From Cucumis sativus (Eukaryota > Streptophyta > Magnoliopsida > Cucurbitales > Cucurbitaceae), in NCBI RefSeq assembly GCF_000004075.3, contig NC_026659.2, positions 19,424,272 through 19,488,271 of the forward strand: a DNA stretch of 64,000 nucleotides, read 5' to 3'. The position numbers and the translations under genes were made by a program. Shown here in pieces: positions 1-10,582 of the stretch (position 1 is its first letter; every line of letters starts with the position of its first letter). Below the pieces are notes generated by a model that was not told the origin of the DNA, made no database searches, and worked only from the letters and a program-made list of their open reading frames with translations.

Positions 1-638
1 GCACGAGTCACCAACTCTTCAAACGTGCGTGGTTTTATCCCTTGCAAAATATAAAGAAGTTCCCAATGCATGTCTTGGGTGCACATCTCAACTGCAAACA
101 TTTTTGTGAGCCTGTCTTTGCAATCTAGGCTTAGAGCTCTCCATCGATTTTTGTAGTCGATGACTGGCTCCCCCTTCCACTGTTTGGTGTTTGTCAACTC
201 CATCATGCTGACGATACGTCGGGTGCTGTAGAAGCGATTTAGAAAGTTTTCCTCAAGCTGCTTCCAACTGTCAATGGATTCATGTTCTAGGTCGATGTAC
301 CAGTTGAAGGCATTTCCTTTTAGAGTTCGAACGAACTGTTTTACCAATAAATCTCCTCTCGTGCTAGCAGTTTAACATGTTTCAATAAAGTGAGCAACAT
401 GTTGCCTTGGGTTACCCTTTCCATCAAACTGTTGGAACTTGAGTGGTTGGTATCCATTCGACATTATGAGATTGTCGATCCTCTTCGTATATGGTTTGAA
501 ATACAGAGAGAGTTTGAGCAGGTCCACCATATTGAGTTTTGATGGAGTTTGGAATCACCTCTTGCAACTGTTGAATAGACAACGATGCGATTGAGGTCTA
601 ATTTTGTGGTTGACTTTCTTGGATAAGCCTTCCCTTTG
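1..638 (-). pseudogene. Ty3/gypsy gag, C-terminal part of interrupted host element
   Basis: Reading the minus strand from 638 to 1 gives a gag capsid-like protein. It contains the string NRFYSTRRIVSMMELTNTKQ, followed by a segment like EPVIDY and then RWRALSLDCKDRL, and it runs off the left edge in frame at LVTRA. This pattern matches the Retrotrans_gag capsid domain of gypsy elements that I recall from cucurbit genomes. The frame has at least one stop (TAA on the minus strand at 372-374), so it is dead. Its N-terminal part is at 13,348-13,771: removing everything from 639 to 13,347 puts the two pieces back in one reading frame. Protease, RT and the other LTR would lie left of the window. Confidence 0.85.
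634..638. repeat. Target-site duplication CTTTG, left copy
   Basis: CTTTG lies directly before the TG that opens the LTR at 639 and is repeated at 13,343-13,347 directly after the CA that closes the LTR at 13,342. A 5-bp duplication is the normal size for LTR retrotransposon integration and fixes the element ends. Confidence 0.95.
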
Positions 639-861
639 TGATGTAATTACATAATTAAGGTGTTAGTTACAATTAGGTATTAGTTGTTATTCTTGTTATA
701 TTCTGTTTTCTTTAACTAATCAGTTGAAATAACTGATTAGTTGCACCCAATCATCTGATTGTAAACTACCATTCACATCTATAAATAACCATTCTCCAAT
801 TGAGAATGGAAGATTTGATTCTTGGATAAAAAAGACCCAAATACAACTTTGAATTACACCA
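639..861 (+). repeat. 5' LTR (223 bp)
   Basis: Starts TGATGTAATTAC and ends GAATTACACCA, so it has TG...CA ends. It contains the internal inverted repeat AATCAGTTGAAATAACTGATT and a TATA-like CTATAAATAAC at about 779-789. It pairs with 13,120-13,342, which has the same length and about 97% identity by eye. Confidence 0.97.
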
Positions 862-864
862 AAG

Positions 865-880
865 TGGTATCAGAGTAGGC
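865..880 (+). other. Primer binding site, initiator tRNA-Met type
   Basis: TGGTATCAGAG, three bases past the LTR end, is complementary to the 3' end of plant initiator methionine tRNA over 11 bases. The match then breaks down (TAGGC), consistent with an aged element. Confidence 0.9.
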
Positions 881-895
881 CCAATTCTTGGACGG

Positions 896-2190
896 ATGGC
901 TAGTCGGAGAGGAAATAACCCAACCACGGGGGACGACAGTGCGTAAGAAGAGATGGAGAACATTGCCGCCTTCTCACCAAGGACATCAACGGCTCATTTG
1001 CGGGCCATCGAAGACTCCTTGGGAGATTTACACCGAAAGATAGACAGAGTTATGGATAACTTCGAACTACTAGCACAAAGGATTGATGAATTACCGGTGC
1101 CACCATGATTCGAAGCAAACGTAGCAGACAATGGCGAAATCAACGACAGACGAAGACGACGTGGATGAGGAAACTTCAGAAACCTCCACAACCCGCGATA
1201 TGCTAACGAAGGAACGCCCGATTACAACCCACCTCCACAATTTTACATCGACGAGCATGAAGAACAAGAAGCATTACACGAAGATGAAACCTCGAGTGAC
1301 AACGACCAGAACAACCCCTGGAACTTCGGGGACGAAACAAAGAGAGGGCTAAATGACAGAAGGTTCGGCGTGCAAGGAGAGACCCACCATGACTTCAAGA
1401 TGAAGGTTGACTTACCTTCATACAGCGACAAAAGAGCTATCGAATCCTTCTTGGATTGGATAAAGAGTACTGAGAATTTTTTCAGTTACATGGACACCCC
1501 CGAACAGAAAAAGGTACGCCTTGTGGCCTTGAAACTCAAAGGTGGCACATCAGCATGGTGGGAGCAACTGAAAGTCAACAGGCAAAGATGCAACAAACAA
1601 CCCGTACGCTAGTAAGAAAAGATGAAGAAGTTGTTCAAAGAATGATTTTTGCCTCCGAATTACGAGCAGACCTTATACAGCTAGTACCAGAATTGTCGGC
1701 AAGGCACCCAAACGGTCATTGAATACATCGAAGAGTTCCACCGATTAAGTGCCAGAACAAACCTAAGTGAGAACGAGCAGCACCCAATAGCCAGATTCGT
1801 GGAAGGCCTACACTTTGATATTAAAGAGAAGGTGAAGCTGAAACCTCTCCATTTCTTACTCGAGGCAATTTTGTTGGCAGAAACGGTAGAAGAGATGATT
1901 GTCCTCAAGTCCAAGACCATGAATCAAAAGACAACATGGGAACCAACATCAACAAAGAAGATAAGTTATACGAACAAAACTAATGACCAGCCGACATGTC
2001 AATTCAAGGAAAAGGAAAGAAGGCAGACACCCAAGCCACAACCAACAAAAGGAAGGCAGAGATAGCCAATAAGGGCAAGAGCCAAAATAACTACACTCGC
2101 CCATTATTGGGTAAGTGCTTCCGATGTGGAGAATCAGGCCACCTATCTAACTCCTGCCCTCAAAGAAAGACAATTGCCTTAGCAGAGGAG
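896..2190 (+). pseudogene. gag of the nested Ty3/gypsy element (broken)
   Basis: The first ATG after the primer binding site (896) opens a frame that stops after 16 codons (TAA at 944-946). Gag-like sequence continues in several frames. At 1,370-1,612 a capsid segment reads KVDLPSYSDKRAIESFLDW and then LVALKLKGGTSAWWEQLK, a typical Retrotrans_gag pattern with the AWWEQL motif. At about 2,116-2,160 a CCHC zinc knuckle reads CFRCGESGHLSNSC with correct C-x2-C-x4-H-x4-C spacing. Gag of this type binds and packages element RNA. Several frameshifts separate the segments, so no functional product is expected. Confidence 0.85.
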
Positions 2191-2652
2191 GAAGGCAATT
2201 TACTAGGCGAAGACGAATTAGAACCAGAAGAGGAAACAGAAGAAATTAAGGCAAATGAGAGAGACACAGTCTCCTATGTTATCCATAAAGTACGCATTGC
2301 CCCCAAGGAAGAGAAGAATCCTCAACGCCACAACCTTTTCAAAGCAAGATGCACCATTAATGGGAAAGTATTCGATGTTATTATAGATGGTGTCAGCAGC
2401 GAGAATTTTGTAGCAAAGAAAATAGTCTCCAACTTGAACTTAAAGGTTGAGCCACACCCAAACCCCTACAAGATAGGGTGGGTAAAGAAAGGGAATGAGT
2501 CCACTCTCAATAAGATATATACGGTTCCCCTTTCTATTGGAAGTGGGTACAAGAACCAAATCATATGCGATGTTATCGACATAGATGTATGCCACATCCT
2601 CCTAGGCAAACTAGGACAGCACGATACTCAAACCTTGCACAAGGGGAGATAA
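2191..2652 (+). pseudogene. Retroviral-type aspartic protease domain of pol (decayed)
   Basis: This frame continues from the zinc knuckle through an acidic linker (about 2,200-2,270, rich in E) into a retropepsin-like fold. It has FDVIIDGVSSENFVAKKIV around the active site and CHILLG further on. The active-site triad, normally D-[ST]-G or D-G-G in plant gypsy elements, reads D-G-V here, so the catalytic loop looks damaged. The frame ends at a TAA just before the linker to reverse transcriptase. Confidence 0.75.
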
Positions 2653-2673
2653 AATACATATGAATTTCACTGG

Positions 2674-3774
2674 ATGGGTAAAAAGGTAGCCCTGCTCCCT
2701 TTGGCCAAGAAATATGAGGAGAATGGTAAGACAAGAGGACAACTATTCACAACAGTCAGTGGCAAGACCCTACTGAAGGAAATTGAGCAAGATATATTCG
2801 CATTTGTGGTGATGGACAATCCTAATGGAGGACAGCCTGAGGAGTTGGAACCTCAGTTACAACAACTTTTTGAGGAATTTCCACACCTAAAGAAGGAACC
2901 TGATGGCCTGCCACCACTTCGTGACATCCAACACCATATAGATCTAATCCCAAAGCATCATTGCCAAACTTGGCTCATTACAGAATGACCCCTCAAGAGT
3001 ATTAAGTACTCCATGAACACATTGAAGAACTACTTAAGAAAGGGCATATTAAGCCCAGCCTTAGCCTGTGTGCCATTCCAGCCCTTCTCACCCCAAAGAA
3101 GGATGGGAGTGGGAGGATGTGTGTGGATAGTAAAGCAATTAACTGTATCACGGTGAAATACAGATTCCCTATCCCAAGAGTTGGAGACCTCTTGGACCAA
3201 CTTGGCAAAGCCACCATCTTTTCGAAGATTGACCCCTTCCTCAACAAATTCATTGTGGTTTATTTCGACGAATACTAGTGTACAACAGTGGAAATGATGA
3301 ACACTTGCTCCGCCTTAGAAAGTTGTTCCAAGTATTGACAGAAAATGAGCTTTTCATCAATCAAAAGAAATGTGAGTTCTTTAGGGATGAAATTACATTT
3401 CTTGTATTCATAATCAAGAGGGGAAAGATAAGTATGAAGCCAAGAAAGGTTGAAGCAATACAGAATTGGTCAGTTCCAACCACTATCAAAGAGATACAAG
3501 CCTTCCTAGGGTTGGCTTCCTTCTATAAGAAATTCATGAGAAACTTCAGCTCCATTTGTGCACCACTGACCGACTGCTTAAAGAGGGGAAACTTTAAATG
3601 GACTCTATCTCAGCAGAAGAATTTTGTAGACATAAAGAGAAGACTAGCCTCTAGCCCTGTTCTACAATTACCAGACTTCTCTTCTCCTTTTGAGATAGCA
3701 GTCGACGCCTGTGGAACGGGGATTGGAGCATCCTATCTCAACGAGGCCACCCGATCGAATATCTCAGTGAGAAG
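2674..3774 (+). pseudogene. Reverse transcriptase region of pol (deleted and frameshifted)
   Basis: The N-terminal RT motif LPPLRDIQHHIDLIP is at about 2,908-2,952. RT continues in another frame with [16 protein letters not shown] and YRFPIP at about 3,080-3,170. After FSKID the sequence jumps straight to [11 protein letters not shown], so the palm segment normally between these motifs (several dozen codons) is missing. The catalytic Y-x-D-D box is hit by a one-base deletion at about 3,265-3,275 and reads YFDE followed by a stop. Downstream thumb/connection sequence (KMKPRKVEAIQ-like, LGLASFYKKFM) is open at 3,278-3,778. The enzyme cannot be active. Confidence 0.88.
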
Positions 3775-3964
3775 TTGAGTCCAACTCGACAATCGATGAG
3801 CACATATGAGGAAGAACTATATGCCTTAGTCCGAGCTCTCAAGTCGTGGGAACATTACTTACTTTCCAAGGAGTTTGTTCTCTTAATCGATCATTTCTCC
3901 TTAAAGTACCTTAAGTCTCAAACAAACATCAGTCGATCACACGTCCGTTGGATCTCCTACTTAC
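3775..3964 (+). pseudogene. RNase H region of pol, left part
   Basis: Reads LSPTRQSMSTYEEELYALVR, HYLLSKEFVLLIDH and SLKYLKSQ, the standard Ty3/gypsy RNase H connection seen before integrase. The frame is cut at 3,965 by the solo LTR and resumes at 5,902 with RFDFVI. Confidence 0.85.
3960..3964. repeat. Target-site duplication CTTAC of solo LTR, left copy
   Basis: CTTAC before the TG at 3,965 is repeated at 5,897-5,901 after the terminal CA at 5,896. The pol frame on either side is continuous once the insert and one copy are removed. Confidence 0.92.
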
Positions 3965-5896
3965 TGATAGAACTAAGTCATGCACAGCAGAAAAAGAATC
4001 GAATTTCTACCCTAATTGCCACAATTAACATGTAACCATAAACTAATTAAATTAGAGTTTTAAGAAATATTACCTTAGAAGCTTTCAAAAGGTTTGATAT
4101 CTTCTTACCAATTCTAACCGAGACCACCACTAGTACTCAACTACTATCCTCTAGACAAAGAGCCGGGTTGTGGGACCCAATTTTGGTGTAGAAAGTAATG
4201 GAGATAAAATGGGATTGGAAGGTTTTTTTTCTTTTGTTGAGATGATGAAAATGATAAAAGAGGCAAAAGTTCTTCAACATTTGAAAACAGCTCTATTGAT
4301 AACCTAATTACATGCAAAAATGCATGCAATTCATTTGTCAAATCTCAACACCTAATATTCCACTAACAATTAGTGGAACTTAGTGGGCTAGGTGTCTATA
4401 TCTCATATAGCCACATATCCCACTAAGAGTTAGTGAGATTATCCAACAAAATATTGGATTTTCCCACTAACTTAGTCCAAGGGTAAAATGGTCATTAGAT
4501 ATTTCAAGTCAAAAGTCAAACTTTGACTTTTCTTAGTCAAAAGTCAATATTTTGACTTTTTACCATTTTGTCCGTCTTGACTAATTCCAACCTCCCGAGC
4601 ATGAATCCGCATTCATTTTTCCAAAATTCAAATCACATTTGAATATAAGGTCGGTCAAAGTTTGACTTTTCAAAGTCAAAAGTCAACATTTTGACTTTTT
4701 ACTATTTTTGACCAATTCCATCAATTCCGAGCTTCTTAGTATGAATCCGCATTCATACTTATAGTATGTAAAACATAAAGCTCTATTTCTAATTAGAAGA
4801 CCGACGACTATATCACTATATTTGTCGGTTTCCCTTTCTTCTCCCAATTCGAACAATTCGACTTATTTCATCACACTGTTCTAAGTTTAATCCATATGAG
4901 CTAGCAGAGGAACCTAATGGACCTATAGATCATGGGCTCCAACGATTCAAGATTAACTAGCTAAACTCTTTTAAACCGAGTTAATCAACATTCGTTAACT
5001 AACGGGTCATTCCACTAAAGTCCCGTAGTTGCACTCCCCTCACTATAGATATATTTGTGTCCATTTGATAAAACCATAATCAGTAAGTTAATCCTTCACA
5101 GGTTGCTCGTAACCTTGGCTGGGTCAAAATACCGTTTTACCCCCAAGATTACATCTTGCTCCTTAAGTCCCACTAATCCACTATTGAACAATTGGTTTAA
5201 GGTTCAACCTATAAACTTAATCCCACTCGGGCCAATGAGAGGGTGGGGCCCCTTGTTCAAGACTTGAATTCAGTGCTTAAGAGAACAACCTATCTACTAA
5301 CCTTAAAGCGGGTAGGAGTGAATTCCATCTTGTACCCTATGTTCCCAGCTATCCACCCGATCTTACCCCTGAAATGGGAGGCTTATTGGGCCAACGCTGA
5401 TGAGCTGCCCTCACCTATGCATATCTAAGGATAATCTCGTGTGAACAGGAGTTCATAGTTAACTCAGGATTAAGACTAATTTACCTAGGTCATCAATAAT
5501 TGAGATAATCAGTTTTAAACAGTAAACGATGTTATAACGTAAAAAAGACTAATTCATGATTCAGTCTTATGTAAACATTTTACATAGGATGCCCCCACTT
5601 TCATGTCTCTACATGAACGATTAGGATCACCTCGTTTGTACTACAAAGTGGGCCGACATCCATAGTTTCTCTAAATAAGGCGCTCAACCTTTATTTCATA
5701 TACTATAGACTATTTATGCTATATACTCGAACTTATCCACGTTTACGTTTACACATAAAGTTCAAGTTTATTCAAAAAATAGCCTTGGAACTTGATTTAT
5801 TGGATTTAAGATTATAATATTTAATTTCTCAATAACAACTTTATTGAACAGAATATGATTTACAAACTACGAGTTTTAGGACAAAAAATTCCAACA
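3965..5896 (-). mobile_element. Solo LTR, 1,932 bp, minus orientation
   Basis: On the minus strand this begins TGTTGGAATTTTTTGTCC and ends CTTAGTTCTATCA, giving TG...CA ends flanked by a 5-bp duplication. There is no internal coding sequence and no second LTR. An LTR-like length without a body indicates recombination between two LTRs that deleted the interior. It includes the decayed inverted pair AGTCAAAAGTCAA / TTGACTTTT at about 4,507-4,560 and again at 4,660-4,700. The short open frames at 5,055-5,428 look like chance. Confidence 0.9.
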
Positions 5897-5901
5897 CTTA
5901 C

Positions 5902-6260
5902 CGAGGTTCGATTTTGTTATTAAACATCAAGTTGGAAAAGAGAATAAGGTGGTTGATGCCCAAAGCAGAAAAGGCTCCCTACTTACGCTCCTCTCCTTAG
6001 AGATAATTGCTTTTAAGCATCTGCTGGAACTATACGAAGAGGACATTGACTTTGCAAACATCTGGTATAGATGCTCTAATTACTTAAGGGTTGAAGGTTA
6101 TCACATTCTAGAAGGGTTTCTCTTCAAGGGAGACCAATTATGCATACCACACACTTTCCTACGGGAAGCCTTAATAAAAGAAGCCCACTCTAATGGGCTA
6201 GCTGGTCATTTTGGACAAGATAAAACCTTTGAGACAGTTTCTATACGGTACTACTGACCA
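5902..6260 (+). pseudogene. RNase H end and integrase zinc-binding region
   Basis: The pol frame resumes after the solo LTR with RFDFVIKHQVGKENKVVDA (RNase H C-terminus) and then LLSLEIIAFKHL. The integrase N-terminal HHCC module follows: H and H are visible in EAHSNGLAGHFGQDKTF. A stop follows IRYY at about 6,255. Confidence 0.82.
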
Positions 6261-6508
6261 CAATTAAGGAGAGACTCCAATAACTTTGTGAAGAGGTGTT
6301 CCATTTACCAAAGGGTTAAGGGCTCTCGAACTAATGCAGGGTTATATACCCCATTATCGATTCCACAATCAATTTGGGAAGATCACTCAATTGACTTTGT
6401 AGTCGAACTTCCTAAGACTCAAAGAAACCATGATTCAGTCATGGTGGTTGTCGACCGGTTTAGCAAGATGACTCACTTCGTTGCTTGCAAGAAAACGAAT
6501 GATGCCAT
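6261..6508 (+). pseudogene. Integrase core, N-terminal half
   Basis: Continues as KRCSIYQRVKG, where the second zinc-finger cysteine has been lost (C-S-I-Y instead of C-x-x-C). IDFVVELPKTQ and VVVDRFSKMTHFVACKKT follow, giving the first catalytic Asp of the D,D-35-E rve domain. It is interrupted at 6,509 by the CACTA element and resumes at 12,350. Confidence 0.85.
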
Positions 6509-6530
6509 CATTAGTACAGAAGTGGTCTAC
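6509..6530. repeat. CACTA left terminal inverted repeat
   Basis: Reads CATTAGTACAGAAGTGG then TCTAC; compare the right end read in reverse complement, CACTAGTAGAAAAGTGG then TCTAC. The three differences include position 3 of the CACTA pentamer. Confidence 0.88.
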
Positions 6531-6534
6531 GACG

Positions 6535-7020
6535 ACAGTTATTTACTGTCGTAAACGAAATTCAAGACAGTTATTTTCAGTCATAGAAGCGGGAGTCATT
6601 GAAAGTCCTTCGATGACAGTTTTTAAAAACTATCGCAATAAGTTATTTTATGACATGAAATAAATGTCGTTAATCAGAATTCAACGGCGTTAAATAACTG
6701 TCATATTTTATTTTATGACAACAAATAACTATCATCATTTGTGTATTAAGGACGGTTAAATAAATGTCGCGAATTCATTTATTGTGACATTTTTTAATTG
6801 TAATGAATATGTTAATCGCGATAGTTTTTTTGTATAAAAATATCATTGTTTTGCTATTGACCACATTTTTTTCCTGTCACATATAGGGCAATCGTGACAA
6901 TTTATTTTATTAAACAACTGTCATCGTTTTCGGATTGACAACAATTAATAACTGTCACAAATTCATTTATTACGTCATTTATTTTCTGTTGCAAATTTCT
7001 CAATTTACTACAGTTTTTTC
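6535..7020. repeat. CACTA subterminal repeat array, left
   Basis: Many degenerate copies of an 8-12-bp unit occur in both orientations, such as GACAGTTATT, AATAACTGTC, ACAACAAATAACTGTCA and AAATGTCG. In this superfamily such subterminal repeats are binding sites for the accessory transposition protein. The same unit recurs at 28,240-28,680 and at both right ends. Confidence 0.85.
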
Positions 7021-7861
7021 CTGTTCTCCTTGCCGCTCCACCATTACACGAACCATTTGAATGACAATAATGTAGCTAAGAATGACAATTTTGAATTTAT
7101 AATATTGACACCCATATAGAAAAAAGTAGCCAACACTTTAATATATACACGATATAATACAATTTATAATATTCGTACATTTCCAATCAAGTGTCAACAA
7201 TTTACAAGTACGGAATCCCAACCCTTAATCAAAAAATATTTTAAATAACATTAGAATACATCTAACAAGATTTTCTGCAGAAGCATAAACGACCAACCAA
7301 AAATGTTCGTCTCTGAAAATGTTCTTTGAAAGAAAACTCATGAAGTTGTCGACTCCGGTTGAACCTACAAAGACAACATGAATATAAGCATCCATAACAC
7401 ATACATTTGTGAACCAACATTACCACAACAAAGAAGAAAATGGAGGACCACCATGTAGTAATGTGAATGTAAAAGAAACATTATATATATTATGAATCTT
7501 GTTTCTAATCAAGAACTTATTTCCTAACCATGTACTTGATGAGCGTTTGTAGAATTTAATATCAGTAACCAAAATCTATAAACTAATTCAAGATAGAGCG
7601 AGCTTATGTTGTAAAAGAACACCTTAGAATAAATATAATAGAGGAACGCATGAATTTCAGCACACATGACAAAGTAAACTTTTTGAAGGTAAGAATCCTA
7701 TATAAAATTCCCTAAACCTTGGAGTCGTCTCCCAATTTCATTTTTAAGTTTCCGAAACCAAAACAATGCAGTTTAAAATGTTTGAAGAGAATTATTGGTG
7801 ACGTAAACGAATAAATATAAATGATATAAGCATTTTTAGGGATATAAGCATTTAAGAATAC

Positions 7862-7940
7862 CTCCATCTTCGTTTTTTATGAAGTTAATCTTGCCACAAC
7901 AACTGCAGCAGCCTCTTGATCCAAACCCTTGCACCAATTC
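7862..7940 (-). pseudogene. Captured SEC23 (COPII coat) exon inside CACTA element
   Basis: On the minus strand a splice-acceptor-like TTTCAG is followed by an exon reading ELVQGF. After one extra G it continues as DQEAAAVVVARLTS and ends GGAG before a GT donor. E-L-V-Q-G-F-D-Q-E-x-A-A-V-x-M-A-R is a strongly conserved block of SEC23, the GTPase-activating subunit of the COPII coat that forms vesicles at the ER. The one-base insertion breaks the frame after GF. About 79 bp are recognisable; I could not identify the neighbouring SEC23 exons with confidence. The fragment is antisense to the numbering and sits about 1.35 kb inside the left end. Confidence 0.72.
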
Positions 7941-8721
7941 CTGAAATCAATGCCTCAAATATTTAGCTTTTCCCCAACATCGAGATAGAGAAAGAGAACC
8001 AAACAGAGAATTCATCTGTTTGTATTGGCTTCTCATTATTCATGGAGACAAAAAGAGACAAATACAGAGAGTTCAAGTGTGTGTGTATGTGTGCATAAAG
8101 CACTAGATAGTTGAAAAAGCAAGAAGTGAGATGAGATCGAAGCTTCAAATATAAGAATGCAAAGCACTCTCTCACCCCTGTTTCTTGCAATAAAACTCTC
8201 AAAATTAAATATAGTAACAAACATCAGCTATTCTTTGGTTAACTCTTATCCGATGAAATTTAGTTTATTATCCCATTGTAAATACTAGCTCTGAGAATCT
8301 GTACATACTCTACTCTTAAGTTAAAACCTATTACATTGAAAAATGTGAGACCGACCAAAGAAGAAGTTTCCTCCTCCCTAGACTTACTGCACTGTTGTCC
8401 ATGGTAAGAAATGTACTTCAAAAAGAAAATGTCCAAGGTATGCAAATTTCATCAATGAAAAGTTCACAATGTTTAAAGTAGAGCAAAATAACCATTTGTA
8501 GTCCTTAAAGTTGGGTCGTTCCTAGTCCTTACAACAAAAACGCTACGACAATACATGTATGACAATTTGTAGTCCTTAAAGTTGAACAGTTTGATATATC
8601 CTTGAGGGACAAAAGAAACGTAATTAGAAAAACTTAATAAGAATGAGAATAAATACAAGTAAGGAGGGTGGTATTGTCCCAAATTTTCACAACTCTTCTC
8701 AAACCTTCAAAATTCTATGGA

Positions 8722-8885
8722 AACTCATCAATAAACAATAGAGCTTTAGGTAAACTTTTGAAATTGGAAACTTACCATGGCTCTATTCGGTGCAAGTCCA
8801 CATACTTTACTCTTTTTTACCTTTGAGTTAAACAAACAATAGAGCTTTAGGTAGACTTTTGAAATTGGAAACTCATCAACCTAAC
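8722..8885. repeat. Local direct duplication inside CACTA element
   Basis: The phrase ACAATAGAGCTTTAGGTA followed by (A/G)ACTTTTGAAATTGGAAACT occurs at about 8,733-8,773 and again at about 8,836-8,876, about 103 bp apart. Confidence 0.8.
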
Positions 8886-8929
8886 CATATAAAGATCAAA
8901 TTTGCTTTAACAAAACGAACGTTGAAGTC

Positions 8930-9085
8930 CTTCCAACCCGATTAAAAAAAAAAAACAGATAAGTCTAACACTTTAACAAATTTCTAGTGCATATTATACA
9001 TCTCAATTGATCACAACAAAATAAGATTGAACATAAATACCCATAAGTAATACCTTTTCAATATTGCATTTTCATAAAACTTACA
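8930..9085. repeat. Internal direct repeat, copy 1
   Basis: A roughly 150-bp segment (CTTTAACAAATTTCTAGTGC, then ATCTCAATTGATCACAAC, then AATACCTTTTCAAT) recurs at about 10,258-10,412 with a few substitutions. Both copies are preceded by a CCTTCCAACCC-like phrase and an A tract. The spacing is about 1.33 kb in the same orientation. Confidence 0.88.
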
Positions 9086-10257
9086 AGGGTGTAAACAAAA
9101 GGACATGGTGTCTTCATGAGAATAAACTAGAGTAACAGTGCCTCATGTAAAATTGTATCAAAACCTCACATACCAGACAAATATATCCTTGATAGAAATA
9201 GAAATTAGAAACTAAAAAATGTTGTTTAAATCCAAGTTATAAATGAAAACTAATGAAATCCACAACCAATAACAATATAAAAAGGCTTAACTAGATACAA
9301 ATAAGTTCTGTCTGTAGTCTAACTCTAAAACAACAAATACTCATCATTACCTCTAAATATCCCTGCAGCTGGTACAACATTCAAAAATGTTTCAATAGCT
9401 CCCAACACATAACTGAACCACTAAATTGAGGAGAAGGCAGAAGTTAAGATACACAGAAGTAGTGCACATTTTGACTTAAAAAAGATAAAACACAACAAAA
9501 ACGTTGCTGGACAATGAAAGAATGATAAGACAAAAACTTGTTTGTTAGAATTTATATGTTCGCCTTTGTAAAAACTTGTTAATTCAACCATTTCTTCTTG
9601 AAGGTGAAGACAATACTAACGAAATGATGATGAACCTAACCTAAATTAAATGCCCCAAACTAAAAACGATATGGTTATAATGGGGGCTAATTCTGAATCT
9701 TTTCAAATCCCTTCCCTTCACTCTTCTTTACTAATACAATGTGGGATAAACAAACCATTGTGTTTTTTTTTTTTTTTTTTGTGACTCTCATAAAATCCAT
9801 AGATATTCACAACAAACCAATTTCAACAAACCCTAAAGAGAACTATGTACATAAAAGATATGTCTCTAGAAACAAAAGCTAATGAGAAACTACTGTTCAA
9901 CTTACTTTTCATGGTTTATAAACTTTCAGAAAGATTAAAAAAATATAACAAGATATATATACACACACCTTATCTAGGACATTATGTAATGGGACAATGA
10001 AGAATAAGTTCAATGAACTTTAATGTACTCCAATCTACCATAAACTTGAGTTCACTCAAAACCTTTAAGAAAATGGACAAATAGAAATATAATCAAGCAA
10101 ACATAATCATTTTGTTAGGAACATGCAAGATAAACTATTTCACACCAACATATATAATCAGTATACAAATGAAATCTTTGAGTTTCACAAGCTAATCTCA
10201 ATTTAAACTTTGAACTAACAAGTCCAAACAATTTTCATTGTAATTCAATAGTTAAAA

Positions 10258-10412
10258 ACGTACCTTGGAGCCTTTCCAACCCTATCAAAAAAACATATAA
10301 GTCTAGCACTTTAACAAATTTCTAGTGCATATTATGCATCTCAATTGATCACAACAAAATAAGATTGAACATAAATACTCATAAGTAATACCTTTTCAAT
10401 GTTGCATTTTCA
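10258..10412. repeat. Internal direct repeat, copy 2
   Basis: Second copy of the segment at 8,930-9,085, differing by scattered single bases (for example ATTATGCATC here, ATTATACATC there). Confidence 0.88.
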
Positions 10413-10551
10413 TAAAAATTCAACAAGCATTGTCACTCTCTCGAGGATTCTTCAAGCCCTAAGTATGAAAAAATGTTCAATGATTAAATCGTACTCTATT
10501 TACATGACAATTTGACAAAGTTGAGTTGATAACTCTCATAAAGCCCTTAAT

Positions 10552-10582
10552 CCCCCCCCCCCCCCCCCTCCCCCCTCCCCCC
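10552..10582. repeat. Poly-C tract
   Basis: About 31 bp that are almost pure C with two T interruptions, in otherwise AT-rich DNA. The exact length may be affected by sequencing or assembly slippage. Confidence 0.9.

Noticed and set aside
5055..5428. Two short plus-strand frames inside the solo LTR
   Set aside because: They lie antisense within an LTR, lack domains and overlap each other. Chance frames.
7680..7780. Possible next SEC23 exon (minus strand, K-x-G-D-x-x-K pattern)
   Set aside because: Only a few scattered residues match and the frame stops at once; too weak to call.
10552..10582. Poly-C tract as a possible functional i-motif/G4 site
   Set aside because: Homopolymer of this kind in a dead transposon is more likely slippage or assembly noise; no supporting context.
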